Assembly: GCA_964344185.1 (NCBI GenBank)
Contig: CAYFMN010000025.1
Coordinates: 5,787 to 69,786 of the forward strand
Direction of reading: 5' to 3'
DNA: 64,000 nucleotides
Source: JAJDAT01 sp964344185
GTDB taxonomy: Bacteria > Nitrospinota > Nitrospinia > Nitrospinales > JAJDAT01
The position numbers and the translations under genes are program-made. Shown piece by piece: positions 26,378-32,741 of the stretch. How positions within the stretch are numbered: the stretch's first letter is position 1; each line of letters begins with the position of its first letter. A model generated the notes under the pieces. That model searched no databases. It saw only the letters and a list, made by a program, of their open reading frames with translations, and had not been told where the DNA came from.

Positions 26378-27412
26378 TTAAGGAAAAGTGCCAGGGAAAT
26401 TCAAACCTTCGGTTTCATCCAAACCCATCATCAAATTCATGTTCTGAATCGCTTGGCCCGACGCTCCTTTTACTAAATTATCGATGGCGGCAGTAACAAC
26501 CGCTCTATTAGTTCGAGAGTCTATTTCTACTCCTATATCGCAAATATTTGAGTGCGCCACAAAGTGAGTATTTGCGTATTTTCCTCGATCCAGAATTCTC
26601 ACAAACGGTTCGTTTCTAAAATAATCCGAATAAACAGATCTTAAATTTTCTTCTGAAACAGACTGGTTAAGTTTAATATAAAGAGTGCTTAAAATTCCTC
26701 GAGTCATCGGGACTAGATGAGGTGAAAAAGTGATTCGAATTTTTTCACCGGCCAACTTTGTCAACTCCTGCTCAATTTCTGGAGTGTGGCGGTGACGCGT
26801 TAAATTATACGCAGAAAAGCCGCCATCAACTTCGCAAAACTGCGTTCCCATACTCTCTTTACGACCGGCTCCAGAAACTCCTGACTTTGAGTCGGCAATG
26901 ATAGAATCCAGATCCACCCAGTCAACCCCCATTAAAGGAGCTAACCCAAGAATCACGCTGGTTGGATAACAGCCTGGATTGGCGACTAAATCGGCCGATT
27001 TGATACGTTCTCTATGCAGTTCGGGCAACCCATACACTGATTCTTCTAATAATTTTGGATTTTTATGGGGCGTATCGTACCATTTCTCATAAACTTGTGG
27101 ATCGGATAAACGAAAGTCTGCGCTAAGATCGACAACCTTTTTGGCAATACCGCGAAGTCGATCAACATGAGCCATGGAAGCTGTATGGGGTAACGCAAGG
27201 AAAAGTACATCACAGTCTGGTAACTGCGAATCAAGCGGGACTAGTTCATGCTGAACCCATCCCTTTAATGAAGGGAATACTTGTGAAAGACATTTCCCTT
27301 TATGCTGCTCTGAAGTAAGGGAAACAAATTGAATATCCGGCCTGCGGACTAAAAACTGGACTAATTCTAAACCAGTATAACCCGTAGCCCCGGCGACGCT
27401 GACTTTGATCAT
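26378..27412 (-). CDS. argC: N-acetyl-gamma-glutamyl-phosphate reductase
   Basis: The NADPH-dependent third step of arginine synthesis. It has the dinucleotide site VAGATGYTGLELVQFL, LFLALPHTASM, LSADFRL, YGLPEL, the active-site Cys in VANPGCYPTSVILGL, SGVSGAGR and FSPHLVPMTRGI. The length of 344 is typical. It stands between rpsI and argJ, an order (rplM-rpsI-argC-argJ) familiar from delta-proteobacterial-type genomes. Confidence 0.97.
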   Translation of the reverse strand: MIKVSVAGATGYTGLELVQFLVRRPDIQFVSLTSEQHKGKCLSQVFPSLKGWVQHELVPLDSQLPDCDVLFLALPHTASMAHVDRLRGIAKKVVDLSADFRLSDPQVYEKWYDTPHKNPKLLEESVYGLPELHRERIKSADLVANPGCYPTSVILGLAPLMGVDWVDLDSIIADSKSGVSGAGRKESMGTQFCEVDGGFSAYNLTRHRHTPEIEQELTKLAGEKIRITFSPHLVPMTRGILSTLYIKLNQSVSEENLRSVYSDYFRNEPFVRILDRGKYANTHFVAHSNICDIGVEIDSRTNRAVVTAAIDNLVKGASGQAIQNMNLMMGLDETEGLNFPGTFP

Positions 27413-27482
27413 AACTTTAGCTATATTGGAAACGGCTTCCAGAAAAAGAGAGCCGAATCCTTATAACTGAAAGCCTGTCAAA

Positions 27483-27872
27483 TTACCGTTTGGAAAATTG
27501 GAACCGTTTACGAGCGCCTTTTTGACCATATTTCTTACGCTCCACAACTCGTGAATCCCTGGTCAAAAACCCAACTCGTTTAAGAGGAATGCGCAAATTT
27601 TGGTTTGATGCAGATAAAGCCTTAGCAATTCCTAATCGCAAAGCGCCCGCTTGACCAGAAAGGCCGCCGCCATGCACAGTTGCGTGGATATTGTAATTGT
27701 CCAAATTCTCTGTCATCGAAAGAGGCTGCTTAACGATCATTTCGGAACTTTCGCGCTGAAAATAATCGGATAGATTTTTCTTATTTACAGTAATCTCTCC
27801 GCCGCCCGACTCAACCCACACTTTGGCAATAGCTCTTTTTCTACGGCCAGTGGCATAAAATACTTCGCTCAT
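27483..27872 (-). CDS. rpsI: ribosomal protein uS9
   Basis: A full-length small-subunit protein. It has FYATGRRKRAIAKVWV at the start, the central VHGGGLSGQAGALRLGIAKAL, and the basic tail DSRVVERKKYGQKGARKRFQFSKR, whose last Lys-Arg reaches the P site in known ribosomes. It lies 87 bp downstream of rplM in the conserved rplM-rpsI pair. Confidence 0.98.
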   Translation of the reverse strand: MSEVFYATGRRKRAIAKVWVESGGGEITVNKKNLSDYFQRESSEMIVKQPLSMTENLDNYNIHATVHGGGLSGQAGALRLGIAKALSASNQNLRIPLKRVGFLTRDSRVVERKKYGQKGARKRFQFSKR

Positions 27873-27959
27873 AAATCCATGAACTCCATTAGTAAGCCTT
27901 AAACGAAGTCTAAAAACAACTTTAGAATTCGCTAAACTTAATTGTAAAAACCAAAATTA

Positions 27960-28388
27960 TTAAACGGTAACAGCCTTGGGGGATTGTCCCACATGCGGGT
28001 GGTTATCCGTTTCGTAAATTCGCATATTAGCTCGCAAAGAGCGTCCCAACCTGTTCTTTGGCAACATTCCGACAATCGCTTTTTTCAAAAGTTCGGTCGG
28101 CTTTCTTTCTAGTAATTGTTTCGCGGTCAAGGATTTAATTCCGCCTGGATAACCAGAATGCCTGTAATATTGCTTATCTTCCCATTTTTTCCCGGTAAGT
28201 TTAACTTGACCTGCGTTAATAATGATCAAATTGTCGCCCGTATCAACGTGCGGAGTAAAAGTGGGTTTGGTTTTGCCTCTTAATATAGAGGCTGCCTTAG
28301 TTGCGACGCGTCCTAAAATTTGATCTTTAGCGTCAATCAATATCCAATCTTTTTGGACGTCGCCTTTTTTAGCGCAATAGCTCTTCAT
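27960..28388 (-). CDS. rplM: ribosomal protein uL13
   Basis: A 142-residue large-subunit protein with DWILIDAKDQILGRVATKAASILRGKTKPTFTPHVDTGD, KLTGKKWEDKQYYRHSGYPGG, ERKPTELLKKAIVGMLPKNRLGR and the C-terminal HPHVGQSPKAV, all standard. It is the first gene of the rplM-rpsI pair. An AT-rich 131-bp upstream region probably carries the promoter. Confidence 0.98.
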   Translation of the reverse strand: MKSYCAKKGDVQKDWILIDAKDQILGRVATKAASILRGKTKPTFTPHVDTGDNLIIINAGQVKLTGKKWEDKQYYRHSGYPGGIKSLTAKQLLERKPTELLKKAIVGMLPKNRLGRSLRANMRIYETDNHPHVGQSPKAVTV

Positions 28389-28519
28389 TCTTACCTAGTC
28401 GATGTAATTGAATAATAAAAACGAATATTTTATAAAATTATTCAATCTGTTTCAATTAAATTCTTAATTTAAAACCAATTAATATCCTGAATAACCCATC
28501 AGAAATAACTAAAAAGATA

Positions 28520-29215
28520 TCAAATCAAATCGCAAAACGAACTGACTTTATAGACCTTTTCATCGGGGAATCGGAACCTTCGGTCAATTAATACGGGCTC
28601 AATACCCAAGTTCTTAGCGCCAACAACATCGGTTTTTACCTCATCGCCAATGTGACAAACCTGATTTGCCTGAACGCCGCTTAAACGCAACCCTTCCTGG
28701 AATATTCTTGAATCGGGTTTGGCAGACCCCACCGAAGCCGAAGCCAGGATAAAGTCAAAATATTGGGCCAAACCAACATTTTCTAATATTGGAGTTAATC
28801 GAGAATCCCAATTAGACAAAACTCCTAATTTAATTCCACGATCTTTTAACTTTTGAAGAATTTCCGACTCTAAGACATCGTCAAAAACCTTCCAATTGTC
28901 CGCAGATTTGAAAGCCTCATAAATAGTTTCGAAATAGGTTTCGAAATCTTTGATCCCGCCAAAGGGTTTAAAAACTTTAAAAACGATATCATGCCAGAAT
29001 TTTTTCTCCACTTCTTCGCCGCTTTGATTGCCCAACGACTCCAAACCACCCGTATTTTTCCACTCAATTCCGAATTGACGGTCAATATCTTTGGCCTTAC
29101 CGTCAAACCCAAAATTTCGAGCGTGCTTTACATAAATATCGCCAACAGAGGGGTAGGGATTGATCAAAGTACCCCCAACATCAAAAAAAACCGCCTTAAA
29201 AGAAAATAAATCCAT
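28520..29215 (-). CDS. HAD-superfamily hydrolase (HDHD3/YjjG-like)
   Basis: A phosphatase-type protein with motif I FFDVGGTLINP (nucleophile Asp12, Thr16), a helical cap (about 20-110), motif II GVLSNWDSRL, motif III Lys in SVGSAKPDSRIF, and motif IV HIGDEVKTDVVGAKNLGI. The length of 231 fits HAD-IA enzymes that hydrolyse small phosphomonoesters such as nucleotides. The substrate is unknown. It is monocistronic, followed by rplM on the same strand. Confidence 0.88.
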   Translation of the reverse strand: MDLFSFKAVFFDVGGTLINPYPSVGDIYVKHARNFGFDGKAKDIDRQFGIEWKNTGGLESLGNQSGEEVEKKFWHDIVFKVFKPFGGIKDFETYFETIYEAFKSADNWKVFDDVLESEILQKLKDRGIKLGVLSNWDSRLTPILENVGLAQYFDFILASASVGSAKPDSRIFQEGLRLSGVQANQVCHIGDEVKTDVVGAKNLGIEPVLIDRRFRFPDEKVYKVSSFCDLI

Positions 29216-29329
29216 ATTTTAAAAATTAAAAAGAGTCCCAAAGAATAGAAATATTGCGGTAATAAAACGCTAATTCACAGTAATTCCTGAGCGTCAGACC
29301 CGATATCCGCGTTATATTGAATAAGAAAC

Positions 29330-29460
29330 TAGCTCCCCAACGTCATCTTGACCAAAATAAAATTGTCGCCCTGAGGCTCTCGAAGGGTCAACGGTCCGAA
29401 GGAGCGTTGTTTCCTCTTAAATCTGAGTTAGTCTCTAGGAGCTCGAAGAGTGAAAAAACT
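29330..29460. repeat. REP-like degenerate repeat debris
   Basis: This stretch contains CGTCATCTTGACC, then GCCCTGAGGCTCTCGAAGG and GGTCCGAAGGAGCG, and later CTAGGAGCTCGAAGAG. These resemble the GTCAT-x-CTGAGC and CTGAGCTTGTCGAAGG style of intergenic repeats common in bacterial genomes. No full palindrome is preserved. Confidence 0.4.
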
Positions 29461-29463
29461 AAG

Positions 29464-29570
29464 TTAAGGAAACCTCTAAAAATTCAGACTTGCCAGGAGC
29501 CAGGCCATTAAATTCAAGGGCCTGGCGATAGCAAACCAGTAAGAATGCCAATTATTAGAGGTCCTTTTAA
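29464..29570 (+). repeat. palindromic MITE-like element, copy B
   Basis: 107 bp from TTAAGGAAACCTCTAA to TTAGAGGTCCTTTTAA (terminal inverted repeats). The inner stem reads CCAGGCC with GGCCTGG on the other side. Copy C has CCTGGCC with GGCCAG at the same place, so both arms changed together. Intergenic, plus-strand orientation like the other copies. Confidence 0.88.
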
Positions 29571-29645
29571 TATTTCAAGATGAAAGTGTAACAAATTAAT
29601 AATCCAACCTCGTCCAAAATAACAAACTTCAAACAAAAAACTCTA

Positions 29646-29674
29646 TTGACAAATGACCACTTGTGTATAACAAT
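29646..29674 (+). promoter_or_regulatory. promoter of ferredoxin-like gene 1
   Basis: A perfect TTGACA (29646-29651) and a -10-like TAACAAT (29668-29674) with a spacer of about 16 bp. The -10 runs into the Fur-like operator. The second paralog has the same layout, with TTGACA exactly 28 bp before TTATGATA in both. Confidence 0.6.
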
Positions 29675-29694
29675 TATGATAATCGTTATCATAA
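29674..29694. promoter_or_regulatory. Fur-box-like operator 1
   Basis: A perfect inverted repeat of TTATGATAA and TTATCATAA around TCG. The 19 bases at 29672-29690 match the classical Fur consensus (GATAATGATAATCATTATC) at 16 of 19 positions by my alignment. It overlaps the end of the -10, so binding would block transcription, the expected iron-replete repression. The regulator gene is not in this window. Confidence 0.7.
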
Positions 29695-29715
29695 ATTCAC
29701 AAAGGCGATTTGATG

Positions 29716-29994
29716 ATGGATAAACCACCAACTCTAATAAACATATGCAACGGACCTGGTTGCAATGCATGGAACGCTCCTGAAATCTTAAAAAATCTTC
29801 CAGAAACAATACAAGGTTTTGTTAAAGATATTAAAATTTGTGAAGCCGCTTGCATGAGTAAATGCGGTGGCGGAGTAACCGTCCAGGTAAACGGAAATAG
29901 CGACAACCTCATAAAGGTGAGGAGACCTCATCAGGCGGTAGATAAAATCATTCCATCAATCGCTGCTCAGCCCGCGCTTAAACTAGGTTATTAA
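29716..29994 (+). CDS. [2Fe-2S] thioredoxin-fold ferredoxin-like protein 1
   Basis: A small (92 residues) soluble protein. Cysteines are arranged as CNGPGC near the start and CEAACMSKCGGGVTVQV later. C-x4-C plus C-x3-C followed by Gly-Gly-Gly-Val is the pattern of NuoE-like/Aquifex-type [2Fe-2S] thioredoxin-like ferredoxins, with one additional Cys. The start was chosen at ATG 29716 (MDKPPTL) because it aligns with the paralog at 30358. ATG 29713 and TTG 29710 are in frame just upstream, with AAAGG at 29701. It was probably duplicated together with its operator and is likely iron-regulated. Confidence 0.75.
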   Translation: MDKPPTLINICNGPGCNAWNAPEILKNLPETIQGFVKDIKICEAACMSKCGGGVTVQVNGNSDNLIKVRRPHQAVDKIIPSIAAQPALKLGY

Positions 29995-30115
29995 CTTAAA
30001 TCTCTAGACGAAGAATCTAGGTAATATTCCTCTCGATTTAATAATTGTCAGCATACGCCCGACTGGCTTCACCCGTTAATCGTTAAAGGAACTGGAGTTT
30101 CAAAGTTCCCTCTCG

Positions 30116-30215
30116 CGTGTCATTCAGAACCGATATTTTAATATCGGTGAAGAATCTCGCCTCGATTTAACAAATCAAACTCCTTTTCCTTAGGAGCAAA
30201 GGCGAGAGGTTTCAT
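30116..30215. repeat. nested palindromic repeat (REP-like)
   Basis: GTCATTCAGAA is followed by an 8-bp stem (CCGATATT / AATATCGG, 30130-30147, loop TT), then GAAGAATCTCGCCTCG. A complementary GGCGAGAGG follows about 50 bases later. The GTCATTC..GAAGAATCTC layout is that of a common intergenic repeat class. A partial relative (GAAGAATCT...CTCGATTTAA) occurs at about 30009-30043. Confidence 0.5.
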
Positions 30216-30262
30216 TCTTGCTCTTTAAGTTCCATTTTTCTTTCTGATTTAAAAAAATATCC

Positions 30263-30281
30263 AATAATGATAATTATTTTC
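30263..30281. promoter_or_regulatory. Fur-box-like operator 2a (upstream site)
   Basis: AATAATGATAATTATTTTC matches the 19-bp Fur consensus at about 16 positions. It lies just upstream of the TTGACA at 30292, so gene 2 has two sites where gene 1 shows one. Confidence 0.5.
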
Positions 30282-30291
30282 AAAATAAATA

Positions 30292-30336
30292 TTGACAAAA
30301 AGTCAAAGCTAAGTAATAATTATGATATTCGTTATC
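30292..30336 (+). promoter_or_regulatory. promoter and Fur-box-like operator 2b of ferredoxin-like gene 2
   Basis: TTGACA (30292-30297), -10-like TAATAAT (30314-30320), then TTATGATATTCGTTATC (30320-30336), which matches the Fur consensus at about 15 of 19 positions. The spacing is identical to that at gene 1, so promoter, operator and gene seem to have been copied as a unit. Confidence 0.6.
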
Positions 30337-30357
30337 AACTAAGAAACGCATCAGAAA

Positions 30358-30624
30358 ATGAATAATCAGCCAACGATCATTAAGGTTTGCAACGGAGCCG
30401 GGTGCAATGCCTGGGACGCATCGGATATTTTGCGGGATTTACCGCAAAATGTAGCCGACTTTTTAGAAAACGTAAAAGTCTGCGAGGTTTCTTGTTTGAA
30501 AAGTTGTGGCGGCGGGGTATCCGTTCAGGTAAATGAAGGTAACGAAAAAATAGTTAAAATAAGAAATCCTTACCAAGCAATGGACCAAATCCTTCCCCAT
30601 ATTGCTTTGCCAGTTCAGGCATAA
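30358..30624 (+). CDS. [2Fe-2S] thioredoxin-fold ferredoxin-like protein 2
   Basis: 88 residues and clearly a paralog of the protein at 29716: PTIIKVCNGAGCNAWD, then VCEVSCLKSCGGGVSVQVNEGNEKIVKIRNPYQAMDQILP. The same five cysteines are kept. A [2Fe-2S] cluster bound by C-x4-C and C-x3-C is predicted. The convergent neighbours are hemH and hemE, so a role in iron supply or heme synthesis is possible, inferred only from the operators and the neighbours. Confidence 0.75.
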   Translation: MNNQPTIIKVCNGAGCNAWDASDILRDLPQNVADFLENVKVCEVSCLKSCGGGVSVQVNEGNEKIVKIRNPYQAMDQILPHIALPVQA

Positions 30625-30694
30625 GTAAAACCTTACCTTCTCTTAATTAAATCCAACATACCGATATTTAATATTTAGTTTTCTTATCCATCAA

Positions 30695-31630
30695 CTAACA
30701 AATATGGCTCCAAATGACAGAAGCGAGGGCTTGGATAAGTTTTGGGGTGGCGTTTAGGGATTTGGTCCGGTAAAGCTTTAATCCTTTACTTTCCGCATAT
30801 TTCGTATATTCGATATCGATATCGTACAAAATTTCCACATGATCGCAGAGGAAACCAACAGGCACGACCAACACGGTCTTTTTGCCAAACCGAGCAATCT
30901 TGTCCAACATCATTTCAACCGAAGGTTCCAACCACGGAACAGGAATATAACCTGCGCTTTGGTAGCATTGATTCCACTGAATCGGTTTAACGTTTTTAAT
31001 TATGCTCCGTACGGTTTTAGTAAATTCTTCCGGGTAAGGATCTCCTTCATCTAATGAACTTTCAGGAATACTATGAACCGTAAACAGCGTATAAAATCCG
31101 GTAGAGCCGTCTTCGATGATTTTTTTTGCGGCTTGTTTATAGCGGTCCGCAAAAGCTTCAGCCAAATATTCGTTATCCGCCCAGGAATAAATAAAATCGG
31201 CATTTTTCAAATCGCCGCCGTTCTCCCTAATCGCCTCTCGAAAGGCCTTTAAATAAAGCTCGGTGCTGAACCTGCTGTATTGGGGAGCCAAACACAACCC
31301 AATCAATCTCTCCACTCCATCATCGTAAGCTTGCTTAACAACATCGCGAATATAGGGACTCCAGTTTCGCATTCCAACATAAACCTTAAACCGACCTTCT
31401 CCTCCATCACTATTAAGCAGTTTTTCCAAACTATTGGCCTGCTCTTTGGTTATTGGCTCCAAGGGAGATTTGCCGCCAATCTGATTGTAATGGTCGGTTA
31501 TTGCCTCGACTATTCCCGGACTAGGATCTTGCCCGCCGCGAATATTTCGAATGTACTGGGGTATATGATCAACGCTATCGGGAGCGCCGTGAGCCATTAA
31601 AAAAATACCAATCTTCGAATCATCCAGCAT
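30695..31630 (-). CDS. hemH: ferrochelatase
   Basis: It inserts Fe2+ into protoporphyrin, the last step of heme b synthesis. Visible features are GIFLMAHGAPDSVDHIPQYIRNIRGG, YVGMRNWSPYI, LIGLCLAPQYSRFST, the catalytic His in FTVHSIPESSLDEGDPY, WNQCYQSAG and VLVVPVGFLCDHVEILYDIDIEY with the conserved His-Glu. The ATG at 31630 overlaps the end of hemE by 11 bases and gives MLDDSKIGIFLMAHG. An upstream TTG at 31657 would add nine unlikely residues. It is translationally coupled to hemE. Confidence 0.95.
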   Translation of the reverse strand: MLDDSKIGIFLMAHGAPDSVDHIPQYIRNIRGGQDPSPGIVEAITDHYNQIGGKSPLEPITKEQANSLEKLLNSDGGEGRFKVYVGMRNWSPYIRDVVKQAYDDGVERLIGLCLAPQYSRFSTELYLKAFREAIRENGGDLKNADFIYSWADNEYLAEAFADRYKQAAKKIIEDGSTGFYTLFTVHSIPESSLDEGDPYPEEFTKTVRSIIKNVKPIQWNQCYQSAGYIPVPWLEPSVEMMLDKIARFGKKTVLVVPVGFLCDHVEILYDIDIEYTKYAESKGLKLYRTKSLNATPKLIQALASVIWSHIC

Positions 31631-32663
31631 GCTTATACTCGTGAACCATATCAACAACGGCTTTTACATGATCTACAGGGGTATGTTGTAAAATTCCGTG
31701 ACCTAAGTTAAAAATATGTCCTGGTTTACCGCCAACGCGCCGCATAATATCGTGAACCCGTTTCTTGATTACCGGAATAGGCGCAAACAATACAACGGGG
31801 TCCATGTTTCCCTGAACAGGCTTATCCCAACCGACAATATCCCGAGCTTGATCAATATTTATCCTCCAGTCAAAGCTCATCACGTCGCCTCCAGCTTGCG
31901 CTATCACGTCCAGCATAGATGAAGTGCCCGTGCTGAAATTGATCACCGGAACATCTAAGTCTTTCAGCGCGTTCATAACTTTTTGGCAATAGGGCAAAAT
32001 ATATTCCCGATAATCTTCTGGGGTCACACAACCTATCCAACTATCAAAAATTTGCAGCGCTTGAGCTCCTGAAGCCACTTGCATTTTTAGGTAATCGATC
32101 AAAACGGTCGAAACTTTTTCCATCAAAAGTTTCCAAGTGTCCGGCTCTTCATACATCAGAAGTTTGGTAATTTTAAACTCGCTCGACTTACCCCCTTCCA
32201 CCATATAGCTGCACAAGGTAAAAGGAGCGGCGGCAAATCCGATCAGGGGAATCTTTCCTTCGATTTCCTTGCGAACAAGTTTAATCGCCTGCCCGACATA
32301 ACCTAACTGTTCTTCTGAATTGACGGGTCGTAAATTTTCAACATCTTTGCGGGTTCTAACAGGTCTTGGAATTGAAGGGCCGTCGCCTTTCACAAACTCC
32401 AAACCAGTGCCCATAGGCTCCAAGGGCAATAATATATCGGCAAAAATAATAGCCGCGTCCACTCCTAAAGGTTTAAGCGGTTGCAGAGTAACTTCGGTGG
32501 CCAATTCCGGCGTTTGGCACATTTCCAAGAAAGAGTATTTTTCTTTTAAAGCCCGATACTCCTTCATATAGCGGCCAGCTTGACGCATAAACCATACGGG
32601 CGTAGCGTCTACGGGTTCGCCCCGGCACGCTTTTAAAAACCTGTAATCGGTTGGGGAAGTCAT
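31620..32663 (-). CDS. hemE: uroporphyrinogen decarboxylase
   Basis: It decarboxylates uroporphyrinogen III to coproporphyrinogen III in the cytosol. Family signatures are TPVWFMRQAGRYMKEYRALKEKYSFLEMC, DAAIIFADILLPLEPMG, GFAAAPFTLCSYMVEG, IFDSWIGCVTPEDY, and C-terminal GHIFNLGHGILQHTPVDHVKAVVDMVHEY. ATG 32663 (MTSPTDYRFLKAC) fits the family start better than the TTG at 32672. It is the first gene of a hemE-hemH pair. Confidence 0.97.
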   Translation of the reverse strand: MTSPTDYRFLKACRGEPVDATPVWFMRQAGRYMKEYRALKEKYSFLEMCQTPELATEVTLQPLKPLGVDAAIIFADILLPLEPMGTGLEFVKGDGPSIPRPVRTRKDVENLRPVNSEEQLGYVGQAIKLVRKEIEGKIPLIGFAAAPFTLCSYMVEGGKSSEFKITKLLMYEEPDTWKLLMEKVSTVLIDYLKMQVASGAQALQIFDSWIGCVTPEDYREYILPYCQKVMNALKDLDVPVINFSTGTSSMLDVIAQAGGDVMSFDWRINIDQARDIVGWDKPVQGNMDPVVLFAPIPVIKKRVHDIMRRVGGKPGHIFNLGHGILQHTPVDHVKAVVDMVHEYKHAG

Positions 32664-32741
32664 AATTTTCAATATCTAAGATGTTTGCAAAAACCCTGAT
32701 TATAGGCTGGTAAAGCCCATGTTTTCAACGCAATTATCTTT

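Larger units (their letters stand above)
29216..29712. other. repeat-rich intergenic region
   Basis: About 500 bases without a credible gene. From left to right it holds REP-like debris (29330-29460), MITE-like copy B (29464-29570) and the Fur-box promoter of the first ferredoxin (29646-29694). A short ORF at 29317-29511 is made of the repeats and is not believed. Confidence 0.7.
29995..30357. other. intergenic region between ferredoxin paralogs
   Basis: 363 bases. It holds degenerate palindromic repeats (about 30003-30215) and then two Fur-box-like sites and a promoter for the second paralog. No ORF is credible. Confidence 0.65.

Noticed and set aside
29317..29511. 64-residue ORF in the repeat region
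   Set aside because: It consists of REP-like debris and the start of repeat copy B and has no recognisable protein features.
29216..30357. CRISPR-like array
   Set aside because: The repeats are degenerate, of unequal spacing and not direct repeats of 25-40 bp, and no cas gene is present.
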